From Mesodorylaimus sp. YZB2_4 (Eukaryota > Nematoda > Enoplea > Dorylaimida > Dorylaimidae): a stretch of DNA of 64,000 nt. Where the stretch lies: contig JASANH010000916.1 in NCBI GenBank assembly GCA_030248295.1, positions 620,001 through 684,000 on the forward strand. The letters run 5' to 3'. The position numbers and the translations under genes are program-made. This document shows, in pieces, positions 22,118 to 37,340 of this stretch (position 1 is the stretch's first letter; the number at the start of each line of letters is the position of its first letter). The notes under the pieces are model-generated. The model had not been told where the DNA came from and ran no database searches. It saw only the letters and a list, made by a program, of their open reading frames with translations.

Positions 22118-24100
22118 TGCAAAAAATATAGATTAAAAAATAGAACAAACGTACACTCAACAGACAGGCAAGATAAGCAATGGGATGATGTCCGAGGAGA
22201 AGGTTCTAATACAGTTGGTATCCATGGTTTTTTGATCATGACGACCCGACCCTAGCTATACTCTTTTGCGAGGAAGTGGGTGTGGAAAATGGAACTGAAC
22301 GTGGCTGTTTATGCCAAGCTTGGAGGACTAATAATACCAATAGGCTACATAGCCGGTTGAGTATTTCGACAGTAGATCACTGGTCTCTTGAGAACGTCCA
22401 GCGACACACGTTAAGTGATGTTTATTGGCCTTGGACAACGAGGAACAAAATTGGTCCAACTGTTTGCAGCATCAAGTAGCAACTCTACGATGGCTGTGCT
22501 GAAACATAGTCCTTCCTTTTGTACGATTCATGGGTTTCTCCGGGCCAAAATTTGAGAGCCGCGCGATAGATTTCGATAATTTTTTGAACTAGCATGTTCT
22601 ACCTGTCGTCCTAGGATTTTACAAAACGATTTCGCATAACAATGGCCAATTGAAGAGATATGCAGATAAAACCATTACGCCCTGTGTCATAAGATACGTT
22701 GGGTCTGTGGGCCCAAGAGTTGGACCAGCCTGGTTAATCAATTCTAATTCGGAGAGCGTGCACAATCTGCGCCTTGCCTAAGGGACCAATATATACTCCA
22801 TCCGCGCGTATCAAATAGGGCTCATGAAACAGGTTAGAAGAATGCTTCAAACGACGGAAAACTCTTCCACTCCTTGGCGCGAGAACACCACAGTACTGCA
22901 GGAGAAGAAAGGGTATCACAAATTCGAAGAGTCCGCGAAAAGTGTGTTGGTTGTGTGCCCATATCTAATCGATATTGATATCTTTGATCTCTCGATATAG
23001 AAATCATATCTATATCTATATCCATATCTTTTAGAATATCTGCAGTATATTATAACTTCTTGCAACAAATATATTATAACCAGCATTCTTACCATCTCCC
23101 GCCGCCGGGGTGCGCTGCTTACAATATGTAAGCGCTTTAGAGATTTGATTCATTTCTAGAAGGAGATATGGGGCCACCCATAAAGGCTATGGGAGGGTAA
23201 GCTGATGTCCTTTCTTGAATATTTGCATGATGTGCTGTCAAACTGCAGTACATTTTGCAAATCACCAATGTGTATTTGCCAGCAAACAAAAAAGGGGGCT
23301 TATCGTAGGCACGACTGACTGACGACTCCTCGCTTATCTAAGCTACTATTGAAGCAGTGATGGAAGGAGTTCTCAGAAAAAGAAACAAAGAAAGCATGAT
23401 GCAATAAAAGCTGAATCTACGTGAACTTTGGGTCTCTGAAAGGTAGAACCACTTATTCTATAGCGTAGCTGAACAACTCCGAACAAGATACAGTAGAAGA
23501 GATAATAAAAGATTCTTTCTGAGCTTCTATGAGGAGACCGAGGGATAATCAGCTAGTTTTGTACTAGCAGACCCCCCGTCGCATCGCAAGCTTATTTGAC
23601 GCATCGCATCGAGCTACTTCCAACTCAGTTACGTCTGCCCCGTCAGTGCGCTTCGGCTGCTTGATATTGCAGTAAAGCAAGATTAAACCCCGGGGTTACA
23701 TGTAGAAGATGCATGTGCCAGATCAGCCACCCTAGCCCATGATCCTAGAATCGCTTTCGCTCACGTAGAGCTATTGCCTAGCTTTCGCCTAGCCTAAGCC
23801 TAAGCCTAAGCATAAGTCCTACGAGGACGGCCATCGCTTTGGTGTGGGATAGGACTAACTTGTTCCAATGCCCTGCGACTTGCCGCTAGACACGTCTCAA
23901 ACAATTAGTTTTATCCAATTTTGCTGGCCTCCGCATACAAACTATGCAGCTTTCTTCGCTGGTCACCCTTTATTAGTATAGTAGGCCAGCCGCAGTCACT
24001 GTATGGCCAAGTGCCAAAAATGCTTTTCGCTGGAAATACTGAAATTGCACTCCTTTATCAAGGTTAAATTCATAATTTGAGCTGATAGAGGGCGAGAGCG
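22118..24100. other. Intergenic stretch without recognised gene
   Basis: It holds an AT-rich ATATC/GATATC array at 22965-23045 (a similar one recurs at 25365-25430), a family B repeat tail near 23090-23135, and CCTAAG repeats at 23790-23812. No protein-coding exon is recognisable. Confidence 0.45.
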
Positions 24101-24109
24101 TCTAGTTCT

Positions 24110-25046
24110 CATGGCTCAAGATCGGAGCTCTCAGATCACTGCATGGTTTGACGGGAATGGGCGTCCGCGAGATTGGCTGGCCCTATCCGGTCTAGAGGGA
24201 AATCAGCTACCATACTTACAATATCGACCATTATTTCTGCGGCGCCTACCGAATGGAAGAGAATGATTCCAAGGGTAGCAGGGGTTTACCCAGGGCCTGT
24301 CGATCTGATCCCGCGAGTAGTCAACAGTGCGAAAAAACGGTATATCGCCAGCAGACGAGTCTTAGCCGCTGGGCAAGTGCGATGGTGCCTTTTGCACCCA
24401 ACGGTCACTGATTGGCCATGGGGACCAGAGATGGCGTCTTCCCGCAGAACTTGCAGTGCCAAATAAGTTGAGGGCGTTCCAGTCCATGTCACTGCATCGG
24501 GCCTTCCAGCGCCAGCGAAACTATCCCGTTGGGGACTGCGAGGCACGCCTGAATGCAAACGTTATGCTTGTGGCGCTGATTCAGACACAATTGAGCATAT
24601 GCTGGTCAGCTGTCACTGGTCGGAAAACATATGGCGTGAGGTTATGCGACGTTTTGCGCAAGAAGAACAAGCTCACAATCAGCTGGAATGGTCTGCGGAA
24701 AACGACCTGTTTGGCTTTGTTCATCCCAGTATTGAACCAAATACTCGACGGCGCCTGAACACGATTGTTCTCTTGGCGGAGCACTTTATCTTCACGCAAA
24801 GAAGGCAGGAACTATTTGTCACTCTTTCACCAGTTATGATTAGCCTGATGCTGGAGCGGTACCTGCTACAGCAGTGGCACGTAGCAACAGCACTTGAACA
24901 GCAGGTCCCTTTTGAAACTCTACAGTACGGTCTCAATATCTATAATCTATGTGGACAAACGGATACATCTCCCCGTGTGGCTGGTAGCTCTTCGTACTTG
25001 TACCTACTCACACACCACTTCACAATAATAAAAAATGAATAAAAAA
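24110..25046 (+). pseudogene. 3' end of a degenerate non-LTR retrotransposon (LINE)
   Basis: A frame open from 24467 to 25042 encodes PECKRYACGADSDTIEHMLV, SCHWSENIWREV and a further 140 residues. The C-x4-C-x8-H-x4-C spacing with EHML and the Trp that follows is typical of the zinc-binding segment C-terminal to the reverse transcriptase of L1-like elements. Upstream, 24170-24270 reads in another frame as DWLALSGLEGNQLPYLQYRP, so the copy carries frameshifts and stops. It ends in an A-rich tail (AATAATAAAAAATGAATAAA) near 25046. The copy is 5' truncated and inactive. Confidence 0.6.
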
Positions 25047-25548
25047 GGTTTAACTTCATAACTGTTTTCTCTTCTACTACATCCTGTTGTTACTACTTCT
25101 ATGTGATGCAGTTGTTTGCAATGGTTTCAAATCTTTTTTATCCGCTTAAAGCTTTTGCTGATTAATAATGTTTTTCATGCTGCACTTGGTTATAACGACA
25201 TGTCCTTCACCCTGCAAGTTGTCAGCATCAGGCTGCGGCTCAGGTTATCTTTTACATCTTCTGATCCTGATGTGAGTGTTAAACTCACGATCAGCCTTAA
25301 ATTTAGCTAGGATAATAGTTTTCTGTGAGTCACGCACCAAATGACGGGACTAAAATTTACATTACCTCATATCGATATCTAAACTCGATATTTATATGAA
25401 TATCTTTATCCATATCTTCAGGTTATTTTTTGTCACATATCAACAGTAGTTACTTGCAGGGGCAATGTTTGTTTGTCAGTGCCATCTGTGAAATCTCTCT
25501 GGCAATAAGTATGTTTTGGTATTTCTGGGCGGCATAAGTCGGACAGGG

Positions 25549-25627
25549 GTGAATAACTAGCTTTAACAATTTTCACTAACTAGTGGTGAGTTTTCAGCCC
25601 TGAGAATTGTTAAAGCTAGTTATTCAC
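25549..25627. repeat. Perfect 23-bp inverted repeat with 33-bp loop
   Basis: Arm 25549-25571 is the exact reverse complement of arm 25605-25627 (GTGAATAACTAGCTTTAACA plus ATT). The loop contains a second copy of CACTAACTAGTGGTGAG, itself partly palindromic. It could be a tiny MITE or a cruciform-forming site. No coding content. Confidence 0.85.
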
Positions 25628-26274
25628 CACTAGTCAGTTATTCACAACATAGTAGTGCCACGAAGTTATTGTTAGACGAACTTAGCGGGGCATTTTGCAC
25701 GCAAATTGGTTTTTGTCAGAGATGCAAGAGAATTCTAACCAACAACATTTAACAGATTTTTCACCTTTGCTTCGACTCGACCCAACCCGCGCACCTGGTC
25801 AAGGTGCCCAACTTTGAACGTTATTTACTTGATATCTTAGTTTGGCACTAGATTTTGAATTTTTATACAGTATTTTATAAATGTTGTCATTTTGGCGAAA
25901 ACAGAGTTGCTGTTTCCTCAACAGCAAAAAATGTCGTGCTGCTGGATTATGAGTCCATGTCATTTACCTGACGGGACATCGTCCGGGTACTCATTTCTAA
26001 AATGTGAAATGTGCAGTGTCATGCTGTGCTGATTCAATTGTGCTATTTTGGATTACTTCTACTATTCATATTTTTATGCATTGGCTTTGAACTTATTTTT
26101 GGCCAGGGTGACTCTTTGATATTGCAAAGTCCACGCATAACCTGTGAAAGTTACGGGCGATTGCTCTCCTTTCAGCAGTCCAGACAAGAGGTACTTAGAC
26201 AAGAAGATTTTGCTGGCACCCCATTGCTGCATTATATTTCTGAGATTTTCCACAAGCAATCAACCATAGCCTAC

Positions 26275-26705
26275 TGGCGGTCGCGGTGGTGCAGCGGTTC
26301 GGTATTCGCCTCTCCGCATTGCTTGGGAGCGAGTGGCTGGACTCGTCCCGGGTCGATCCCCGGTGATGGAAGTCGGTTTGCGAACCACAAACCCTCGCTG
26401 ACCTTGCACGCCAGGCCGTGGGTGACTCCCCCGGTACCGCCGAGGTGCTCCCGAGTGGAGAGACGGAAGCCAAACGAGTAGACAGTCTCGGTTGTTCAAC
26501 ACCGACAGGGTTCAAATCCCGCCGCCATTGTTCGAGGAAGTGTGTCCAGTCCAGGATGCCCTCGCGTGGAGGTGCTCCTAGCGGAGACACGCAGAGGGAT
26601 GCTGCTGTGTGTGACGGTCCCCGCACAGCCCTGCTTAGAAGGTTTGGCTACTGGCCGGCTAAAGGCAAAACGGGCTTCGGGCCACAAAAATTTTTTAAGA
26701 AAATT
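26275..26705 (+). repeat. tRNA-derived SINE (family C)
   Basis: The head has an A-box-like GTGGTGCAGCGGTTCGG, a long variable-arm region and a B-box GGGTCGATCCC, in the arrangement of a class II (Leu/Ser-like) tRNA. About 330 bp of GC-rich body follows, including a second GGTTCAAATCCCGCCGCC, and it ends near GGGCCACAAAAATTTTTTAA. A full-length pol III SINE is the simplest reading. Confidence 0.6.
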
Positions 26706-28046
26706 TGCCTACTGTAGTTTTCCGAGGGACGCTTATTTTGCCTAAATGGGGCCATGAATTTGGCTATTGGGAGTCCCATCTTCATACAAAAATGTTTTAA
26801 ATTTCCCCTTCCTTTACTCATCTAACCTATTAAAAAATTTTATTAGACTTGTTTGTCTGCCTATGTGCTTCCTACGCGCTTCTCGTCTATTCATTATCGC
26901 CCACTCCCATCAGGGTACTCTGTTGTACAAAAATTAATTTCGACGATGTTTGTGCTCCATTAGAATAAATTACGCCCGAATTCGTAAGCACATTACCCCG
27001 TGCTTCTTGACCTGTTCCAAATTATATTTCATTGTTGATAGCTAACGAAGAAAACGAGTCTTCGCCATTGAAAATGGAACTTTCATTGTTCAAGTTGACT
27101 TCTTCTATTCATACCGAAACAAGGAGAGGACGTTGATGGACGAAGCAGAGAATCGTTTGATGCAAGCTGGGTAGAGCAAACACAAACGAGGAGTAAAGGC
27201 TATTAGCATTGACGCACGAGACACCCACGGGGTCGATTTTGATATGATAGCATAATGGACGAGTCGTTAGGGCAGATAAGAGCCTAGTGATGTTGGACAT
27301 GAGAGTGGGGGCGGTTGGAGTCATGGGACGCAGTCAATGTAAGTCTGTCAATTTATGGACCTGCTATTAATAGGCACATACGGGTATGTTCCTCATTTTC
27401 ATGACAACTCTAATCATATTGTGTCCCACTGGTGTGTTTCCTCTGCCATTGCACTCATTAAGACGACACCGGACTTCAGTAATCAGTTTCCACCATACAC
27501 GTACAATGTACAGTACAATAAAATGGGCACAAAATTAATAGCAAATATAATCAATATGTGCACGAGAATATCTAGGCATGGCCTAAAAATATGCTCTATC
27601 TGCTCTAATCTTTTCTCACACAAACCGGTATATCCCGACTCCTGTGTTCACCATCACATCACATGACCAGCCACATCAGAAACATATGGGCCACGACATA
27701 ACAAATAAATCACCTGGATATAATCGAACATTTATCACACTACACCGTTTCGCTGTTGAGCAAACAGCAAGAAACCGGCTCTAGTCCAAATGGCAAACAT
27801 CAATAAATCGATATTTACAAATATGAAAATGGAGAATTTTAAAGACGCACAAAAATTTGGAACCGAGATGAGATATCCGGTCAACAAAAATTGGAACATC
27901 CGACAGCAAAAAAAGTGAGTAAAGCCTGATTAAGAATTTTCAGATTCAGACTGAATTAATCAGACTGATCAGTCAAATCGATAATGGACACATCGATACT
28001 AGCGTAAAAATGGACCCTAAATGTTTTGGAATCGCAGCTACCTCGT
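26706..28046. other. Intergenic and EGR 3'-flanking stretch
   Basis: I see no gene. The part next to 28047 should include the 3' UTR of the EGR gene on the minus strand; I found no clear polyadenylation signal. Confidence 0.4.
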
Positions 28047-31278
<3,232 letters not shown>

Positions 31279-31724
31279 GTTATTAAAATCAAAAAATCTT
31301 GAAAGTTCACTTTTAATGACACACGAGACTGTGGGTTTACAAAAGAGGTGGACTGGTCTTATTCAAAAATAGAAAAAGTTCTTTCGAAGAGGCGAAGGAA
31401 GATTCCAAAAATGAGAATATTGCGCCTCCGCAATCAAGACGTTGTAAACGTGGAAGATAAGAGAAGGAGGCAGTGTCGACTAGTCGCCGTAAGTGACAGT
31501 CGATCCAATGCCTGCTACCACCTACTAACTTCGTGCTCGTCCGAGTGCTGAATGAGTGCCGACTCGAGCGGACGCCCACTTATGAATGAAGTTGGCTCGG
31601 CCGAGCGAGAACGCCCACGTTCGTCGAACGCCTACGCACTTCTCTCGACTCCATCCAATAACACACAGGCCTAACTGCTGCCAGCGAATGCGTCACGTGC
31701 CTGTTTACGAGAGCCAAGCTCGAT

Positions 31725-31732
31725 TGACGTCA
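31725..31732. promoter_or_regulatory. CRE palindrome TGACGTCA upstream of EGR
   Basis: A perfect CREB/ATF site about 450 bp upstream of the EGR ATG on the minus strand, in a relatively GC-rich stretch (31560-31850) with CGTCACGTG next to it at 31691-31699. This stretch is the best candidate for the EGR promoter. Confidence 0.45.
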
Positions 31733-33837
31733 TTCGTTTCTATCGTAGCCGACTTATAGTGGTTCAGTCGAGCCCTCAAGCGAGACGTGCCCAGCCAGCT
31801 CACACCGAGCAGCCAACTGAACGAATGCAGTTTAAAGTGCATCTCGTGACGGCCAAGCAAAAAATCCAATATTGACTAGTGCCAACTGGCTTGAGCTGTA
31901 GGGCCAGCAAGGCTGCCTTCGTTCGCCATTTCAGCTCATGCCTCTACAATATCTCTACGTCATGCAGTCAATACTTGGTATAGATTTTTGCATCTATCCA
32001 GTTTTCGTTGCCCTTGGAAACTCCGGGACTGACGCACATAGAATTGTTTAACTGCCATTTTCCCAACCGGGCTCTTCGTTATGTTAGAGCGGACAAGAGA
32101 AAGGGACTGGGCTCGATCGAGTGTCAACTTTCTTCGAAACTTATCAAATTGAAAAGAGAATAAAAGGGTTCGGATGGATGATGACGCAAATCGAAGCTTG
32201 GATCATAACCAACCAACCGCATAGAAAATATGCTTTACTATGGGCCTACGTACATAATAGTAGCGAGTACGGCGAAGTAAATTCGTGCGTACGAGAGCGA
32301 AAGAATGACGAGACTGCGTGGGGGGACAACTCAGGTGCCTAATGTAAAAAATAATTAATTTCAACCTATTTATTAAATTCCACTAATGCATTAGGCCCGT
32401 AAAAAAGGAGAAGCAATATTACAAATCCCCTGGCTCATCTTCTCTGACGTAATGGATAATGTTCACAGAAAAACCAAAGCGAAAAATACTGGCTACTGGC
32501 GACTCAGAAAACTCAAAGGCGACATTTGTCTATTTACTTTTTCAAAAACATGTTTTGACCACCTCCTTATCTTCGTCTTCAAAAATGTGTTATCTGTGTT
32601 TCTTGATGGCGCATCAAACGACACTGCAAATTTTGTGAGAAAACGAGGGCGTATAGCCCTTCTTCCCAATCAAAGAAATTGCTCGCCCGATTGAAGAAAA
32701 AACTAAGCTTCAAACTGTGACCCCGCGTAAGCCCACACAAGTTTTCCCTCTTATTGATGGCTAGGTACCTGTGGATAATTGATAAATTTTTGACGCAGGC
32801 TTACAAAAAAATCTCATAAACAGATTTTAAAAAACGCCGAGCAAATGTCTGGTGAGGATTAATTACTAGAGAAAACGAAAACATGTCCGTCGTGGTAACA
32901 GGTGATATGAATGAAAAAATTGAGATATAGCACAAAAAAGTCGGCCAGACAGAAATACAGCCAGTGCACTTGTCCAGTCAAGTAAAAAGATGGGAAACGT
33001 TTTCGATACGAAACTTTGAAGGATAAAACTATTGTGCAAAGTTTGAAAATCCAAGCATGCCAGAAAAAGTGACAATGAGTTCCAGGAAGAAACTAGAATT
33101 TTATAACACCTACAGCAGTCAAGTTTTGCTTCAAGCTTTAACATAATGGGTCAGCTACGAATAACCAGGATATACTGGCTATATCAAATCCCTACCTCCT
33201 TTTATAATCGGCTTCAATTAACACTTTAAACTTCCTTCTATCGCGTCAATCGTTGTGTACTGCCGTGTGCCGATAATGAGCCAATTATATCCAATTTTGT
33301 GCTCATGCGTAAAAACAGGCGAATAAGCCCACACAATTTAATAAGATCCAGTCTTGATCGGAACCAGATCCAGAGTTGCGTATTTGAGAAAACATTTACG
33401 GCTGTCCCTTATCACGTACTCATAACGTGACATGACCTTTCTGAGACTCACATGATTCCTTGTCCACGTTTGCATGTCCCACATGGTTATTTTCGAAACA
33501 CACCCACTTTGATCTGGTCCTGTGCATACAGATGTCACTTGTGTCTAATCAGAGTAGTATACAACCCCGCCCCGCCCGTGTGTGATGCCACTCATTTGAC
33601 GTCATATTGGGAACTAGTTTTAAGAAAATGCTATTATACTACGTACGAAAAGGAGAAATACTAAAATAAAATTCTTATGCTCCCTTGGGCATTCTTGTTT
33701 GTTCGCAATGTTCATCGAACTTCAACCCGCCCTGTTGCGCGAACTACTATGAGTATGGACGCGCGTGAACTGGTTCCGTAAAATTCTACGAGGACACGCC
33801 TAAACTCACTCATAAACAACTTTAATTTGAAACTTAC

Positions 33838-33924
33838 TCATTACTGGACTGGATATAACTGGTTTCAATTCGGCGTTGGCCTTGCTGCTCGCTTTTGTCA
33901 CCAATGGCTTTTGTATATTGATTG
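33838..33924 (-). CDS. Possible 5' coding exon of the EGR gene
   Basis: An 87-bp stretch is bounded by TTTTACTCAG (acceptor) and GTAAGTTT (donor) on the minus strand. Read with one leading and two trailing bases it gives NQYTKAIGDKSEQQ.., which can join in phase to an AG at 31298 and run into the frame of ATG 31278. Another frame (INIQKPLVTKASSKANAELK) is also open. The acceptor at 31298 has a weak pyrimidine tract. No homology supports it. Confidence 0.3.
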
Positions 33925-36114
33925 CTGAGTAAAAAATGTATGAATATAAAAATTTATTACCTTAATCGGTTTTATAAAGTCGTCCTAAAAATTGAGGGAA
34001 AATTTTATATACAGAAGTGGGAATATTGAGGAGGCAAGCGGTGTCGGTGACGTCGGGAAGAGATAGGAAAAGTGAGAGGCCATTCAGAGTAAACATAGCA
34101 GCAGGCCATACGTAATAAGTAGCTTATCGTAACAACTATATCACGCGAGTTGAGTAGGAGGCAGACGTATAAAGCTTTGACGAGAGCGAGAAGGTAGCAT
34201 GATCCAACTCAAAACAGAGTACATGACAAGGAAGCGCGCTCAACTTCATCTTTTTTGAAACAACGCCGAGCCTAAGCAATTATGTCGATGGTATTCTTCC
34301 TCAAATGAAGTTGCGCGACATCAGATTAAGTTGTTTTTCAAGTTACAATGGGATAAGTACACCTACTCAATGTCTGATTAGGGAGAGAGTGGGAGTGAGA
34401 TGCAAGACAGTGAATGAATAGAAGTGAACTTGCAGGTTGTGCATGACAGCAGTGTGAGCATTCCGGTTAATTAAGTGCACGCCATGTGATATATCTACTA
34501 ATAGGCATGCATTATAAGATACATATATTCAGAGGCGTTCCAGAAATACACGATAGTAACCGCCATATTTATCGCTAATTGCTTTCATTAATTAAAGCGC
34601 CATCTGCAAAATGCTCAGGTGAGGGCAGCCCGGTATAACCCGTCTGATCATATTGTTTCTATTAAAAGCACTGTATCTTTTATATTCTAAATATACCATA
34701 CATACAGTATCAGGGTGTGTACAGTACACTTTGACTGGTGGGCTGGCGTGGGCGTAGGTCGATCAAAGAAGGAACATTGAAAATCTAGACTACAGGCACG
34801 TAGCTCCCCTCACTACATACAATATGTACCGATCACTCACTCATTTGAGAGAACAGAATGAACTAAAGAATAATTTATATCTTGGGAATCAGAGCCGGAT
34901 CCAGGAAGCGCTAAAGCCCAGCGCAGGCTTCAAGGATCCACGAGTTAGACCAGCTAGCGATAAAAGAACAAAAATAGTGTAGCAAAAATTGAACGCTAAA
35001 AAATAATTTATCCAATCAGGTGCAGACTCCAAATTTCACTATTCCTAAAGTATCAAAGTGCAAAACACAAACATCGCTCTGGCCTGTTCTCACGCAGGAA
35101 AGACACTGAAACTTGCACCTTCGCCAACGCACCTTTCAAGTGTACTTTGGTACGTGGAGGACTAAATTAGTCACCTACTCGCACAGTATTAAAAGTACAA
35201 ATACCTACTTTCCTTGCGTATATGATCATCTAAACTTGGTCGTCGACTGCGTCAGGAACTTTCCCACGCAGTCAATAAACGAACAACTAGACACACATAG
35301 CTGGCACGTTCGCTGAATCACTTGTCAAATGTTAGGCTTGGCTGGTATGAGTGAACAAACTCGCGAAAATGCCGCGTTGAGTTGAGCAAACAAATATGTG
35401 GGTGGAGATGGAATGAGATGGTAGCCGTCAGCCGCCTTTCTATTATAGAAACGGTTGGGTTCAAAACAAAACCACGAGGGATTTACCATCAAAGAAAACT
35501 GTGGAGGCACGTCAGGCCTAAATTTCTCATTGGATAGTCGGTAAAAATAAAAGGATGAAAACGGAAAAACAAGCGCCCACCTTATCTTTTGTTTCTATTT
35601 TATTCATTCATCAGGCTAAAGCATGACGTCTTTGCCTAAGTGCTCCTAATTTTTCTAGTCACTTGCTGATGTCAAATTTCTGCGCCTTTTGTACCACCTT
35701 TTCGCACATAACAGGAGTCCATCCTCCTGCCTACTCTCTAGTTCACGCAAACAACTATTAACTGATGACCGTTTTATTATTTTAGCTTACTGTGAATTAT
35801 GTCGAGAACTCGCGAGGGGGAATAATGAGAGGCGGTCGTGAATGTAGCTTTCGGCTAGAAAGGGCCAACGCCCGGTGATTAGCTAGCCACCTCCGAGATC
35901 ACCCCATTTCCTTCATTCAAACGGTTTATGTAGGATGGCCTAATTGTACAGCGCAACTTTTTCTGTGCGTTTGTGTGCGATGAAGCTCTTGGACAATAGC
36001 AAAATATGAACCTTGAATACTCGGACTTCAAATCAAGCTTCAACGCTATCACGCATGGGCCTGTGCTTGTGTCAGTATAACTACATACTCAATGGTGTAA
36101 AAATATGAAGCTGA

Positions 36115-36594
36115 CAAGGAATGCTGCCCCACTGTTAAGGTTGTCCCAGGATCGAGAAGGCTCAAAATGAAGGTTGTGACAAAGGGAAACGATGTAAAAC
36201 TTTTTGACGGCTGGACGTGGTTTTGGTCAAGCATAGCAGGCGATCAAACTGACAAGCCGATTTTGAATTTTGTCAAATATTTAGATTTTTTTCACGCCGC
36301 CTGCCTGATTTGCTCGCGCACTTCTCTGTCAACTTTCAAAATGTAATTTAGGCAGCCAGCAACATCTACACGGTGTCCTGAAGCTAAAAAAACATTTGTA
36401 TGAAGACTTTTAGGACACCGGGTATAAATCATTTAAAAAATTCAAAATCGGCTTGTCGCTTCGACCGCCTACCACGCTTGAACAGAACCTCCTCCAGCCG
36501 TCAAAATTTTTACATCGTTTCGCTTTGTCACTGCCTTCATTCTGACCCAGTCTCGATCCTAGGAAAACCTTGACCGTGGGATAGCATTCCTTGT
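36115..36594. mobile_element. Foldback DNA element with about 156-bp inverted arms
   Basis: Arm 36115-36270 and arm 36438-36594 are inverted copies with scattered mismatches: both contain AAGGAATGCT, GTGACAAAG, GAAACGATGTAAAA, TTGACGGCTGGA and ACAAGCCGATTTTGAATTT. The centre has its own hairpin, CGGTGTCCT..AGGACACCGG (36371-36421). A 19-base piece (ATGCTGCCCCACTGTTAAG) recurs at 37741-37759. There is no transposase frame. Confidence 0.75.
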
Positions 36595-37009
36595 AAGCAT
36601 GAAACTATGACTTGAATTTCATCACATTTGAGAACCAGATAAATTTCGACGGTAGATGACTTTTCAGTTTTTTTGTGCGCTACCATAAGATTTCCAGATA
36701 ACTTTTTATTAAAACTTGTTTGGCCCATAGTCGGCCAGCAGCCAAATGTTTAAAGGAAGCCTCCCCATGTGTGAGATTCTCTGCTATATGCTCCCTCTGC
36801 CTCAGGGCTAAAGCAGCGACATAATGGTCAAAAGAACGAGCCAGCATAGCATGACGTAACTGCCTATACAAATGAAGAATAAAGACAGAATGAGAGTTTA
36901 GAAATAAAGAAAAACGACAGAATGAAAGTGTGCACAAGGCGCGCAAAATTATGCATCGTGAACACTTTCTGTCAACCACTTGAGTGAAGCCGCTTTTCCC
37001 CTAACTTTT

Positions 37010-37190
37010 CATGTCATGTCATGTCACATTTTATCCATAGCCAAGCACCTTACCACACTCGAGGGCTTAAGGAGCACATATTTGACAATCATTCTGTACT
37101 GAGGCGGGAGTCGAACCCTCCCGTCTAATCGTAAGTGCGCACCCAGCGTGAGAGGCAGACGCCTTAACCCGCCTAGGCCGCGACTCCGCG
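37010..37190 (-). repeat. tRNA-derived SINE (family A), full copy
   Basis: On the minus strand: A-box-like CGGCCTAGGCGGGTTAAGG, CTCTCACGC anticodon-loop region, B-box GGGTTCGACTCCCGCC, then a body with TCAAATATGTGCTCCTTAAG and GTGCTTGGCTATGGATAAA, and a tail of TGACA/CATGA units. Other copies lie at 43250-43410, 59101-59268 and, as a fragment, 43980-44050. Confidence 0.75.
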
Positions 37191-37340
37191 AATGCATGCT
37201 CTCTAATAGCACGACCTGGGATCAGGCGCGCCTTAAAAAATGACAAACTACACCATATTTTACTGGCATGAAGGAAATAAAACAGAATACGAATGACATC
37301 TCGCAACAAGTCTCAAATATCAGGTACAGTTTCTCTCCGT

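Larger units (their letters stand above)
31300..36110. other. Long stretch upstream of EGR without recognised gene
   Basis: Apart from the possible exon at 33838-33924 and CRE sites at 31725 and 33597, I see no gene, RNA or well-bounded repeat. Open frames are short and unconserved. EGR regulatory DNA and 5' UTR exons probably lie here. Confidence 0.4.

Noticed and set aside
22965-25430. LTR retrotransposon bounded by ATATC-rich direct repeats
   Set aside because: The matches are low-complexity AT repeats without TG..CA ends, primer-binding site or gag-pol; the interior is a LINE fragment.
26195-26626. 143-codon frame near 26.4 kb
   Set aside because: It overlaps the tRNA-derived SINE, and its GC-rich Arg/Pro/Ser product reflects the repeat.
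37010-37190. Functional class II tRNA
   Set aside because: The same head recurs with a shared non-tRNA body and TGACATG tail, so it is a SINE.
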